From NCBI GenBank assembly GCA_949373085.1, contig CASICJ010000028.1, positions 43,732 to 107,731 on the forward strand: DNA of 64,000 nt. The letters are read 5' to 3'. Source of the DNA: an uncultured Verrucomicrobiales bacterium (lineage in GTDB: Bacteria; Verrucomicrobiota; Verrucomicrobiia; Verrucomicrobiales; Akkermansiaceae). The notes beneath the pieces were generated by a model. It worked only from the letters and a program-made list of their open reading frames with translations. It was not told where the DNA came from and searched no databases. Shown here one piece after another: positions 17,261 through 26,243 of this stretch; the first letter of the stretch is position 1, and every line of letters starts with the position of its first letter. The translations under genes and the position numbers were made by a program.

Positions 17261-18589
17261 CTATTTTCCTTTCTTGATCTTATCGGCTTGCTTCCGGAGA
17301 TCATCTGCCTGCTTTTGCAGAGCAGCAGCACGCTTCTCCAGCTCGCTTATATCGCGCTTACGCTTTTCCATCGCTTCGTGATTTTCCACCACGTCCTTCA
17401 GTGCTTGAGCTTTACGGGCTAGTTTCTCACGCTCCATAACGGCATTTTTCAGGGCAGTATCAGCTTTTTTCCCGGCATCACGAAGTGTGTTTAAAGCTGC
17501 CTCGGCCGTCTTTATTTTCTGATCTACTTCGGCCTTGGACTTCTGCAAATCCTTCTCGCCGGCGATAGCTTTGACTAAATCCTCCTCTGCTGTCTTGGCA
17601 TCTTTTTTTAGCTCATTGATATCAGTGACAATAGCAACCGGCTTAGAGACAATTGGTTTCCGAGGCTTTGGATTTTTGGCCATCTCTTTTATTTTCGCAG
17701 CCCGGGTTTTTGCTCCTTCGATCTGATCACCGAATTTATCGGCCTGCTTACCAAGGTCTGACACAGGTGCAAGTTTCTTCATTACCACAATCGCAGCTAC
17801 GGCTTCGTCATATTTCTTTAAAGAATAAAGAGCTTGGACTTCATACATCTTAATCCGCTGGGCGTCCTCCCCTTTAAGGTTTTCCCCATCCTTCTTGGAC
17901 GCTTTAATGATGTCCTCATATTTCTTATCACGAAACATCATGTTATATCGCGCTTTCTCCTGTTTAAGCGCCTCGGCTTTTTTGATCTCAGTCACATACC
18001 CGGTCGTCCCATCTTTGTCGGCCTCAGCAATAAGGGTTAACTCTGGTGCATAATAATCGCGAATGAAAGTTTGAGGGAGAGCCTTCAGTGCCTTTACGTA
18101 AAGCTCCGCACGCTTGAGGTCCTTCTCTTTAAGGGCAGCAGCGAAAGCCTTGTCACGGTCCACTCGAACCTGATGCATCTCCCCAAGGTGCTTCAAATAC
18201 TCGGTAGCATTCTCACGGGTCTCGCTCGAATAAGCATAAGGCCTACCCTTGAAATCGGTCAAAACTACCGATGGGATAGTCTTGAAATGGTAATCCTGCT
18301 CAAGCTCGAGAATCTGTTCGTGAGCTTCGTCCCGTGTCCGGGGAATTTCGAAAAGCACTTGCACAAAATCTTTACCCATCGCCTTTTTAAATGGATCGGT
18401 CTTAAGAACCTTCTCTTCGAAGGACTTGCTTTGAGGGTGCCAAGCCGAGCCTGAGAAGATCATGAGGACATCTTTCTTAGACTGAGCCGCGTTAGTCTGA
18501 GCTTCTCTTAAAAGTTCCTTCGGAGCTTTGGCATGAAGCAAGAATGGAACAGCAATCAACGCAGATACAAAAAGGGAAAGTGGTTTCAT
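17261..18589 (-). CDS. Secreted thioredoxin-fold protein lacking CxxC, with coiled-coil tail (paralogue 2)
   Basis: The 442-aa protein has a signal peptide (MKPLSLFVSALIAVPFLLHA), a thioredoxin-like domain at ~25-135, a helical TPR-like middle and a long C-terminal coiled coil at ~330-440 (heptad-rich KTAEEDLVKAIAGEKDLQ to KQADDLRKQADKIKKGK). The active-site segment reads IFSGSAWHPQSKSFEEKVL where active family members have WCxxC, so both cysteines are replaced (His and Ser). The cis-Pro loop KTIPSVVLTDFKG is kept. The protein begins an apparent two-gene operon with the paralogue at 16369. It may be a scaffold or chaperone rather than an oxidoreductase. Confidence 0.75.
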   Translation of the reverse strand: MKPLSLFVSALIAVPFLLHAKAPKELLREAQTNAAQSKKDVLMIFSGSAWHPQSKSFEEKVLKTDPFKKAMGKDFVQVLFEIPRTRDEAHEQILELEQDYHFKTIPSVVLTDFKGRPYAYSSETRENATEYLKHLGEMHQVRVDRDKAFAAALKEKDLKRAELYVKALKALPQTFIRDYYAPELTLIAEADKDGTTGYVTEIKKAEALKQEKARYNMMFRDKKYEDIIKASKKDGENLKGEDAQRIKMYEVQALYSLKKYDEAVAAIVVMKKLAPVSDLGKQADKFGDQIEGAKTRAAKIKEMAKNPKPRKPIVSKPVAIVTDINELKKDAKTAEEDLVKAIAGEKDLQKSKAEVDQKIKTAEAALNTLRDAGKKADTALKNAVMEREKLARKAQALKDVVENHEAMEKRKRDISELEKRAAALQKQADDLRKQADKIKKGK

Positions 18590-18655
18590 AACAAATTAAA
18601 TCGATATCTCTCTGCAAATTCACCCAACCATAGCGAGCCGTCGAGTGGAAAAATA

Positions 18656-18683
18656 AAAAGGCTCCGGGGCACCGAAGCCTTTT
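18656..18683 (-). terminator. Intrinsic terminator of the Verru_Chthon protein A gene
   Basis: AAAAGGCT pairs with AGCCTTTT, and inside it CGG pairs with CCG around a GGCA loop with one mismatch. On the minus strand the stem is followed by TTTTTATTTTT, a good U-tract. It sits 32 bp after the stop of the gene at 18716, and its sequence symmetry could also terminate in the other direction. Confidence 0.8.
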
Positions 18684-18715
18684 GGAGGCAAAAAATGCTC
18701 TTCCTAGTGCGAGGA

Positions 18716-21700
18716 CTACACCTCGTCGGCGTGGAGCCAGCGGAAGGAAACAATCTCGAAGCGACGCCCAAAGTTCACCTCGCCATCCTCGGGGACCCGT
18801 GGGTTTAATCCACTGACCTGATCAGGCCTAACGGGCTCTGGAGTACGCTGAACAATTGCCTCACACCAAGCTTTCGCAAGGACCTTGCCATTAATATCAC
18901 GAGACTCGCCAAAGGAACGGACCGTAAAGGTATCCGAGCGGGCAGATAGTCCAGAACCAATAACTTGGAGAATGTCACCTTGAGTGATGTATCCAGGCGT
19001 TCCATATCCTGTGGAAGCTGGCTTGAGAAGTTGGTCACTCCGAGTGAGATCGGACTGCCGAGGATTACCCTCAGCAACTAGACCACCCTGATTGGGAAGG
19101 CTCTGCTTCGTGATTGGGAACTGCTGATTCTGACCACGATTAGGGAGTGATTGCTCGAGAGCGGCTTCAATGGCACCGTTGCGTCCAGTCGGATCTTCGG
19201 TAAGACGACGATTCACAAAGTCGGAAAGCCCAAAGAAGGGAGCGCGCACCTTGACCTCACGAACGATCGCCTCGGCCAGTGAGTCAATTTCTTGATCACC
19301 CAGACTACGGAAGCCTGTGAACACCTTGGTGGAATACTCCGCCTTGTCGTTCTCCTGACCCTGCGGGAAGAGCGTGCGGGGGAACGGAGTCCGGTTTGGT
19401 GACCCATAACCAGTATCACGAGTCGTCGCGAGCAGAGCCTTCCAGGCCTCCTTGTTGGTAGAGTGAACATCAAACCCACCATCGATCATGAGACGGCCCG
19501 CTGCGCGGAACATATCATTCAAATCACTGGTCGGATCACCATTGCGATCCCAGAGTCTTAGGTTGCCATTATTGAGCGGGCGTCGAATCGGATCTTGAGC
19601 AAAGTTAGCGATCTGATTTGGAGTTCCTCCAGTAAGGAAGAAGTCAGACCAAAGGTTATGATTCACTTCATAGCTCATATCGAAGATTAAGTGGTTTTTT
19701 TCCGGCAGATAGAATACGATGTCACTAAAGAGCTGAGCCCAGTAGCCGGTTCCCATTCCTGCTGAAGACCACCCCCGATTGTTCCCAGGAATTTCAGTTG
19801 GAATCGTCCCCGTGGTTGGCACCTTGGGGTCAGCAACTGAGGTTCCGATCGTGTAACTCGGATGCCAGACATATTCAGATAACTGGAGATGACGGAGGTA
19901 ACCCAATGATGGAATCCCGACTTCCCGAGTAGGCACCTCAAAGGCAACCACAGTATCAACCCCGAAGTTGGCCTTCCCGAATGGGAAGCCAGTTTGGAAT
20001 CCGTTGCGCAGAACAGGGTTCAGGTTATCCCAACTGAGTTCGTCACTCGGATTATCACGGGTGTAAATTCCGTGGAAGTACGGGGCCCGGTTGGTTAGAT
20101 TATCGTAAGGATTACGACAAATATACGAAGCACGGAGGTTCCAATTTCCAAGCGGAGCTTCTTGAAGAAACAACTCATTATTAACGCCTTTGTTTGAGGC
20201 GGTTTCATCAAGCCATCGAACCCGGAATCCATCCCGAGAGAACGGATGAGGAGGATTTCCGGCGTCGATATGGTCACCAGGACCGGTCAACTGGTGAACG
20301 ACACCCTCGGTTCCAGTTGGCCACTCCAATGGAAACTCATCTCCCCCTCCCGCTTGCAACGATACACTGGCATAGACAAGAGCTGGCTCATTCCGGAAAC
20401 TTGCAATCGTAGGATTGGGGTTATTCTGTAGATACTTGAGCATAAACATATAGTTATCTGCTCCATGTTCCTTGTAGCTCAATGGGCGTTCCCGATACGA
20501 AATTGGAGCAATTGGCATCAACTCGGAAGGTTCATTATCCTCGTCCCGGGCATACTGTCCGCGACTGGTCCTTACTTGGAGATAGTCTTTAAAAAGATAG
20601 CTGTCCGATGAAGGCGCCTCGCGGGCTTGGAGAATATTGGCTCCGAACTGGTTAATGTTGAGCTCACGAGGAGCTCCCCCCATCGAAAAAATGAAAGTTT
20701 CACCGGGAGGAATGGTGACTGCGGGAAGCTTAAAGTAAACCTGACCGCCATACTGGCCGTCAAAGGTGTTACGGCGTCCCCCATAGTAAATCTCGCGGGT
20801 GAAACCCACATTACCGTTAAATTCCACTGTTTTCTTGCCATTCAAAAAGAGTTGAAGAAGCATCGGCTTATCGAGACGCATTTCGACGTTGTAGGGGTTC
20901 CAGAGTCCGATTCGCGGATAGAGACAGAGACGCAGAGCATTCTCCTGCTCCGAACCACTCCCTCGTGGGTAGGTTGCGAGATTGTAATAGACGCAGGCCT
21001 CAACAATCACCGGGGTGATCTTAATCGTGGAAAGGTTCCGGGGGTCCGCCGGACGGAGATTTTCCTGATCATAAACGTTGGCACCACCATTACGGGAAGG
21101 AGCTCCCCGCCAGATTTTCTGCTCACGAATTCCAGTAGAAGCGTAACCAAAACTGAATTCATTTGCGAGATTCGCCCAGTTCCAGAGAAGCTCGAATGTC
21201 GGAGCAATATCCTGCAACTGGGTGTCATTGAAATCGACATCGCGGATCGCAGCATAGCGCTCGTTCGGAGGTCCGATCAAGAAGTCGTTAGGAGAAACCC
21301 CAATGTAGCAGGGGCGACTGGGGTCATTCAAATCACGAATCTCAGGTGCTTGTCCGTTATCTGAATTGTGAAGGAAAGCAGAGAGGTTCTTTTTCAACCC
21401 ACCATCCCGGACGTTACAGATCACGCTACTGGAGAAGCTCGTCATCGCATGAAAATTATTCAGCACTCCGATACGGTTAGACTCACTAATGATGGTGAAG
21501 GTCTTTGGCGTTAGCACTCGCGTATCCCGATTGTCCTGACCCTGAGCTATTCCTTCAATTACAAAAGGCTCGGCATCCTGTGGATGGACCATCCGCTGCA
21601 TTCCTGTCCCATTATTATGATCGATAGGGCTATTCCTGTGGGTGTCAGGGCGTCCAACATTGGTCTTTTGGTTGTTGGACTGAACCCACCATGCATAACC

Positions 21701-22351
21701 ACCATTTGGACGGATCTCGGTTCGTCCGTCAGGAGTTAATCTAAGCTTCTCAGTTACCACTTTGCGAACACGCACAAAGTCTCGAGGATTACGAACCGAA
21801 CCCCGCGACACAATTTCGACAACATCTTTCCCAAGGGGCAAGTTCTCAGTCAGCGCATCCTGATACCGGCGGGCGCCTCGCATCTTGTCTCGGCCGCCCT
21901 CGTTACCGCTAACGAGATAGTTAGTAACCTGGTCTCTCACTTGGAAATTCGTGCCATTCCGCGCATCCTGCAAACCCCCATCATCCATGTCCCTCGTGAA
22001 GGGGCTTCCATTCTGGTTTTGGTCAAAACGTGAACTGACCACTCCCATCCACTGCTCGTTACTAACACCCTCAATTGCCAAAGTGTCTGGATTACTATCA
22101 AGAAGTGAGGCGCTAACAGCTATCCGCTGGTCAGGGCCCAAGTCGCGCTGCAACTCACCAATTGCGATCATCAGCCCCAAGCGGGCATTCGCACGCGCTT
22201 CTTCTTGTGCCCACTCAAACCGGCTTGTCTTAACCGTAAGAGCCGAGAGCGAAAGAAATGCAACGGCCACCATCGTGAGCAGGAGAAGAACAGATATCGT
22301 GGCGATTAGGGCGAATCCCCTGATCGCATCTCGAACATTGTGTGCTTTCAT
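18716..22351 (-). CDS. Verru_Chthon cassette protein A
   Basis: The 1211-aa protein (start 22351, MKAHNVRDAIRGFALIATIS) opens with a prepilin-like N-terminus: short basic leader, Gly-Phe junction, then a 20-residue hydrophobic helix. Position +5 is not Glu, as in minor pseudopilins of the GspK/PilX type. LGLMIAIGELQRDLGPDQR follows immediately, the signature of Verru_Chthon cassette protein A, usually encoded with smaller pseudopilin-like B, C and D proteins. The long mature part is beta-rich with many Asn/Arg residues and few cysteines. No B, C or D gene is next to it here. The family is thought to belong to a pseudopilus-like export or surface system of unknown role. Confidence 0.85.
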   Translation of the reverse strand: MKAHNVRDAIRGFALIATISVLLLLTMVAVAFLSLSALTVKTSRFEWAQEEARANARLGLMIAIGELQRDLGPDQRIAVSASLLDSNPDTLAIEGVSNEQWMGVVSSRFDQNQNGSPFTRDMDDGGLQDARNGTNFQVRDQVTNYLVSGNEGGRDKMRGARRYQDALTENLPLGKDVVEIVSRGSVRNPRDFVRVRKVVTEKLRLTPDGRTEIRPNGGYAWWVQSNNQKTNVGRPDTHRNSPIDHNNGTGMQRMVHPQDAEPFVIEGIAQGQDNRDTRVLTPKTFTIISESNRIGVLNNFHAMTSFSSSVICNVRDGGLKKNLSAFLHNSDNGQAPEIRDLNDPSRPCYIGVSPNDFLIGPPNERYAAIRDVDFNDTQLQDIAPTFELLWNWANLANEFSFGYASTGIREQKIWRGAPSRNGGANVYDQENLRPADPRNLSTIKITPVIVEACVYYNLATYPRGSGSEQENALRLCLYPRIGLWNPYNVEMRLDKPMLLQLFLNGKKTVEFNGNVGFTREIYYGGRRNTFDGQYGGQVYFKLPAVTIPPGETFIFSMGGAPRELNINQFGANILQAREAPSSDSYLFKDYLQVRTSRGQYARDEDNEPSELMPIAPISYRERPLSYKEHGADNYMFMLKYLQNNPNPTIASFRNEPALVYASVSLQAGGGDEFPLEWPTGTEGVVHQLTGPGDHIDAGNPPHPFSRDGFRVRWLDETASNKGVNNELFLQEAPLGNWNLRASYICRNPYDNLTNRAPYFHGIYTRDNPSDELSWDNLNPVLRNGFQTGFPFGKANFGVDTVVAFEVPTREVGIPSLGYLRHLQLSEYVWHPSYTIGTSVADPKVPTTGTIPTEIPGNNRGWSSAGMGTGYWAQLFSDIVFYLPEKNHLIFDMSYEVNHNLWSDFFLTGGTPNQIANFAQDPIRRPLNNGNLRLWDRNGDPTSDLNDMFRAAGRLMIDGGFDVHSTNKEAWKALLATTRDTGYGSPNRTPFPRTLFPQGQENDKAEYSTKVFTGFRSLGDQEIDSLAEAIVREVKVRAPFFGLSDFVNRRLTEDPTGRNGAIEAALEQSLPNRGQNQQFPITKQSLPNQGGLVAEGNPRQSDLTRSDQLLKPASTGYGTPGYITQGDILQVIGSGLSARSDTFTVRSFGESRDINGKVLAKAWCEAIVQRTPEPVRPDQVSGLNPRVPEDGEVNFGRRFEIVSFRWLHADEV

Positions 22352-22450
22352 GATGAACACTATGTAAACACATTGTGAACTCGTGACAACCAAGAAATGG
22401 AGCTAGTTCTCGAAAAAAACCTAGAAAAACATACAGGAAAATACCGACAA
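22352..22450 (-). promoter_or_regulatory. Candidate promoter and repeat upstream of Verru_Chthon protein A gene
   Basis: On the minus strand TTGTCA is followed after 17 bp by TACATA, a moderate sigma70-type match, ending about 13 bp before the ATG at 22351. The spacer contains GTTCACAATGTG and the similar GTTTACATAGTG (9 of 12 bases), arranged almost head to tail, which could be an operator. This is a by-eye call. Confidence 0.3.
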
Positions 22451-22480
22451 CTAACTGGTCATTAATAGCTTAAGTTCATT

Positions 22481-22506
22481 TTCCACAAATTTCTCAAATT
22501 GTGGAA
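22481..22506 (-). terminator. Hairpin downstream of the MGMT gene
   Basis: TTCCACAA and TTGTGGAA form a perfect 8-bp stem around a 10-nt loop, 87 bp after the MGMT stop. The following minus-strand sequence (AATGAAC) has no U-run, so it may be a 3' stabilising structure or a weak terminator. Confidence 0.4.
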
Positions 22507-22592
22507 CTTCTCTACTCCTTATTTAAGGATTCGGAACTATCCCCCAAAATCTCCTCGTAGAGCTGAATCGGGGGTCCGCCGGACGCTCATCC

Positions 22593-23357
22593 TTAAATCT
22601 CTTCCAATAGAACCGCCTCGTGCTGTAGCAGCTTCTTCTTGATCTGCAAACCTCCCCCAAAACCAGTCAACGAGCCGTCTTTCCCGATCACCCGGTGGCA
22701 TGGAACGATAATTGAAACCGGGTTTGCGCCATTTGCGGTGCCGACCGCTCGAACTGCTTTTGGATTTTCCACCTTCTCCGCTATTTCTCCATACCCACGA
22801 GTTTCACCAAATGGAATAGCGGTCAGTTGACGCCAAACCAATCGCTGGAATTGGCTCCCGCGAGCGTCAATCGCTACCTCAAAAATTTTACGATCACCTT
22901 CGAAATACTCGATGAGTTCCTTCTCTGCCTGATTTAAAAAACGGTCCCTCAAATTATCTTTTGGCAGGGTCGATGGCTCGATGCGATGGCCAAAAAAAAG
23001 CCCACAAATCCCTTTCTTAGAACTCAGTAGATACAGCGAACCCACCCCACTCATGATCTTCCGAGCCGCCACGGCATGTTCCGGAGCCGTTTCCTTCTTC
23101 TTATCTTTTGATGATTTTGAGCCCATACCATTTCCTTTTCTCCCTCTCCCAAAATACTTTTCGCTACGGTAACGCAACCAAACTCTCAAGGCCCCCGGAA
23201 GCTCATTACGCTCCTCATTACTCAACTTTTCATAAACTGCGAGCGCGCGATCCCTAGCCTGACGACACGATTTATTCTTCTCATGCTCATTCCACCGCTT
23301 GCGCGCATCACGAATCAGCCGGCTCGCTTCTTTGACCAATTCCCCCCGCACGTTCAC
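22593..23357 (-). CDS. ogt: Methylated-DNA-[protein]-cysteine S-methyltransferase with extra N-terminal domain
   Basis: The C-terminal ~165 residues are a complete O6-alkylguanine-DNA alkyltransferase: FQRLVWRQLTAIPFGETRGYG, the RAVGTANGANPVSIIVPCHR core with acceptor Cys220, and GSLTGFGGGLQIKK. It transfers alkyl groups from O6-guanine to itself. Residues 1-75 are unusual: a charged helical region with ARDRALAVYEKLSNEERNE and LRVWLRYRSEKYFG, which looks conserved and may recall a CP12-type motif. A later start at Met78 would remove it, but the sequence is protein-like, so I keep 254 aa. A lysine-rich linker (SKSSKDKKKE) joins the halves. Confidence 0.88.
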   Translation of the reverse strand: MNVRGELVKEASRLIRDARKRWNEHEKNKSCRQARDRALAVYEKLSNEERNELPGALRVWLRYRSEKYFGRGRKGNGMGSKSSKDKKKETAPEHAVAARKIMSGVGSLYLLSSKKGICGLFFGHRIEPSTLPKDNLRDRFLNQAEKELIEYFEGDRKIFEVAIDARGSQFQRLVWRQLTAIPFGETRGYGEIAEKVENPKAVRAVGTANGANPVSIIVPCHRVIGKDGSLTGFGGGLQIKKKLLQHEAVLLEEI

Positions 23358-23486
23358 CGCTATAAGATAAATCGACCCAACCCGAAAAAAAGATCAAAAA
23401 CTTTCGAATGATCAGCCGCCCTAAAATTCATTCGTTTCCGAAACAAGCGTTTTTCCTGGGTGCCCAAAATGGGTTAAACAGTAATT

Positions 23487-23511
23487 TTTCTCGGCTCTGC
23501 ACCCCGAGAAA
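23487..23511. promoter_or_regulatory. Hairpin in the leader of the MATE gene
   Basis: TTTCTCGG and CCGAGAAA form a perfect 8-bp stem with a 9-nt loop, about 80 bp before the MATE start. Seventeen bases later AAAACC/GGTTTT (23528-23554) is followed by TTTTACTTTTATT, which has an attenuator look. It does not match a riboswitch class I can recognise. Confidence 0.3.
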
Positions 23512-23590
23512 CCCTGAATAAATACTAAAAACCACCCGAGGTTCCAGCGGTTTTACTTTTATTAAATGTTCCCCGGGCAAACTGTCAGCT

Positions 23591-25069
23591 ATGTCCCTGC
23601 GCGTCAATATGGCCCGCCCTGGGAAAATCATCGAAGCCGAGCAACGCTCCAGCATCCAAGAAGTCGACGGCACCCTCGCCGGACGGCTCAGTCGAATGTC
23701 GCTCGGGCAACAAGTGATCACTCTCGCCATCTGGCCGCTCCTAGAACAAATCCTGAGCTTCATGGTCAATACCGTGGACCTGATCCTTGCTACCCGCATG
23801 GCCGATGGCGATACCCGCGTTGCTGTTATGGACGCCCTCGGCCTTGGCGGCTACGCGATGTGGCTTATGATGATATTGCAAGGCGCCGTCGCCACTGGGG
23901 TCCTTGCCATTGTTTCGCGCGCCGCCGGAGCACGTAACCCCGAAGAAGCGCGCCAAGGCCTCGTCCAAGGTATCCTCGCCGGGCTCTTTATGGGAGTAAT
24001 TTCTGGGCTCATAATCCGACTTTGTCTTCCGCAAATCATCAAGATTTTTGGACTCTCGGACGCTGCCTCAGAATACGCCTTCGACTACCTTTCGATCCTG
24101 GCCTGGTCGTGCCCTTTCCTAGGAATATTCTACGCATGCACTAATGCGCTACGCGCCATTGGGGACACTCGCACCCCGTTCTTTATCATGCTCTTCATCA
24201 ATATGTGCAATATGATCTTGAGCGCTGCTTTCGTATTTCTAGATCCTCCGCTCGGCGGTATGGGTATCGCCGGACTTGCTTGGGGCAGTCTCCTCGCCTG
24301 GCTCCTCGGCACCCTCGTAGTGGTCGTTATACTCAGCAGACAACACAAACCCAAATCAGAAGAAATCACCCTAACACTCCGACAAGCAGATTGGACCCCG
24401 CAGCGGGAGATGATGGCGCGCATCGGCCGAGTCGGATTGCCTCAGGGTGTTGAAATGCTTGGCATGTGGATAATCCACGCCTACGTCCTCCGCTTTATAA
24501 CCGGACTCGCCTTCGAGGGCGCCCTCGGCGCTCATTTCATCGCTATCCGGGTCGAATCACTCTCCTTCCTTCCCGGTTTTGCCATAGGTACTGCCGCAGC
24601 CACCCTGGTCGGACAATATCTCGGAGCTAATAATCCGAAGATGGCCCTAAAAGCTCTCCGTACCGCCTGGCTCTTTGCTCTCGCTTTTATGAGTGCCATT
24701 GGCGTGTTCTTCCTCCTAGCACCAGAAATCATCGTGCGTCTTATTCTCCCTGAAACCGATATCCAAGCCACCCAACTCATCGCGGTCGCTGGACCACTCG
24801 TCTTCATCTGTGGGATTTTTCAACCCGCACTCGCTACCACCATCGTCTTAAAAACTTGCCTGCGCGGCGCCGGAGCAACACGCATCGTCATGACATGTTC
24901 CTTTACCTGCCTGATACTCATTCGAATCATCGGGATTACAATTTACGATGCCTACTTCGAACTCACCCTCATCAAAATATGGACCTTTATGAGCATCGAT
25001 CTTTTCATCCAAGCGGGCGTATTCATCGCAATCGCATTTCGCGGAAAATGGCTTGAGACAAAAGTCTGA
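23591..25069 (+). CDS. MATE family multidrug/metabolite efflux transporter
   Basis: The 492-aa protein has about twelve hydrophobic helices and the MATE pattern of two similar halves: LLEQILSFMVNTVDLILATRM in helix 1, the conserved Pro/Gly-rich PFLGIFYACTNALRAIGDT, and in the second half RVGLPQGVEMLGMWIIHAYVL and IAGPLVFICGIFQPALATTIVLK. MATE proteins exchange Na+ or H+ for cationic drugs or metabolites across the inner membrane. A ~45-residue hydrophilic N-terminal extension precedes helix 1. No Shine-Dalgarno is obvious. The leader carries hairpins (see 23487). It ends 2 bp from the convergent gene at 25072. Confidence 0.9.
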   Translation: MSLRVNMARPGKIIEAEQRSSIQEVDGTLAGRLSRMSLGQQVITLAIWPLLEQILSFMVNTVDLILATRMADGDTRVAVMDALGLGGYAMWLMMILQGAVATGVLAIVSRAAGARNPEEARQGLVQGILAGLFMGVISGLIIRLCLPQIIKIFGLSDAASEYAFDYLSILAWSCPFLGIFYACTNALRAIGDTRTPFFIMLFINMCNMILSAAFVFLDPPLGGMGIAGLAWGSLLAWLLGTLVVVVILSRQHKPKSEEITLTLRQADWTPQREMMARIGRVGLPQGVEMLGMWIIHAYVLRFITGLAFEGALGAHFIAIRVESLSFLPGFAIGTAAATLVGQYLGANNPKMALKALRTAWLFALAFMSAIGVFFLLAPEIIVRLILPETDIQATQLIAVAGPLVFICGIFQPALATTIVLKTCLRGAGATRIVMTCSFTCLILIRIIGITIYDAYFELTLIKIWTFMSIDLFIQAGVFIAIAFRGKWLETKV

Positions 25070-25071
25070 CC

Positions 25072-26208
25072 TTATTTCTTTCCCAGCGCAAAAAGAGTTC
25101 CATCTTCGCTTCCAATTAAGATTATTCCCTTGGCATAGCTTGCAGCAGCCACCAGCGATTCCCCCAGGTCAATCTTCCAGACTTCGCTTCCACTCTTTAA
25201 ATCGATGGCATACAGGCGTCCATCGCTTGAGCCACATACCACACCATTAGTAAAGAGAATTGGCGAACTCTCAACACGCCCACTGGTCTTGAATCTCCAA
25301 ACCGCATCTCCGCTCTCACGCGAGATTGCATGGATTTTTTTGTCCCGCCCGCCGATATAAACATTTTTTTTATCCACTGCCGGCGCTGCCATGAAGGGAA
25401 ACCTGCGATCACTGTATTTCCACTCCAATTCACCTGAAGCCAAATCAGCTCCCATCACTTTATTCGAGTGATCCCCCCATGCCACAAAACTCCCTTCCGT
25501 TCCCACGGTCGAGACAATGGGCGCTTCGCCTTCAACCTTACTCATCGGTTTCCCATCCGCCAAATTCAGGGTGTAGAGAAAGTGATCACACCCCCCAAAA
25601 ACAACCCACTTTCCATTAACGACAGCCGGAGTACCATTAATCGGTTGTTCGGTCTCATGCTTCCAAATCTCTTTTCCCGATTTTGCATCCAGCGCACGAC
25701 AAACCCCGTCGTAACCATTCATGACAATCCAGTATGCCTTCCCGTCCGGACTTTTTGTGAGATTCACTCCTGCCGTAATTTTATCATCAGTCTCGATTGA
25801 CCATTTATCCTTACCTGTCTCCAACTCGAGCGCGTAAAGCTTCATATCTTCACAACCAATGAAAATGGTATCATCAAAAATTGCTGGAGCCGCCTCAAAA
25901 CTTTGCTCGAATTCTCGCTGCCATTTCTTTTTCCCCGATTTTAAATCGACTGCCGTCAAAAGCCCCGCGCTATTTCCAAAGACCACGATATCCTTGGAAA
26001 CCACGGTCTCTCCCACGATTGCTCCTTCAGTCTGAACCATCCACTTAATATCCGGCTTTGGAGGTAAACATACTCCAACCTGCCCCGACAACCCAGCGCC
26101 TCCGCGCGCCACCGGCCAATCATCACGATCCTTCTTCTTTACTTCTTTTTCTTCAGCGTGGCACCCTACCAGCAAAAGTGCCATCATTCCCGAGATCGTC
26201 TTCTTCAT
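25072..26208 (-). CDS. PQQ-like beta-propeller lipoprotein
   Basis: Started at 26208 the protein is 378 aa with a lipoprotein signal (MMALLLVGC). The mature part is made of repeated blades of the PQQ type, each with a pattern like LTAVDLKSGKKKWQREF, YALELETGKDKWSIET, CRALDAKSGKEIWKHET, YAIDLKSGSEVWKIDL; about seven blades are countable. The arrangement resembles BamB-type or PQQ-dehydrogenase-like propellers, but the catalytic residues of quinoprotein dehydrogenases are not evident, so a binding or scaffolding role is more likely. Six in-frame codons upstream (from 26226) are possible but weaken the signal peptide. Confidence 0.85.
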   Translation of the reverse strand: MKKTISGMMALLLVGCHAEEKEVKKKDRDDWPVARGGAGLSGQVGVCLPPKPDIKWMVQTEGAIVGETVVSKDIVVFGNSAGLLTAVDLKSGKKKWQREFEQSFEAAPAIFDDTIFIGCEDMKLYALELETGKDKWSIETDDKITAGVNLTKSPDGKAYWIVMNGYDGVCRALDAKSGKEIWKHETEQPINGTPAVVNGKWVVFGGCDHFLYTLNLADGKPMSKVEGEAPIVSTVGTEGSFVAWGDHSNKVMGADLASGELEWKYSDRRFPFMAAPAVDKKNVYIGGRDKKIHAISRESGDAVWRFKTSGRVESSPILFTNGVVCGSSDGRLYAIDLKSGSEVWKIDLGESLVAAASYAKGIILIGSEDGTLFALGKK

Positions 26209-26243
26209 AGGCTCACTTTGGCACAAATTCCACCACGATCAAT

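Noticed and set aside
20627..21364. Plus-strand open frame (245 codons)
   Set aside because: Antisense to the Verru_Chthon cassette protein A gene.
22574..22584. GTCCG-C-CGGAC palindrome near the MGMT stop
   Set aside because: Very short; a similar string occurs by chance inside the Verru_Chthon A coding sequence, so no function is claimed.
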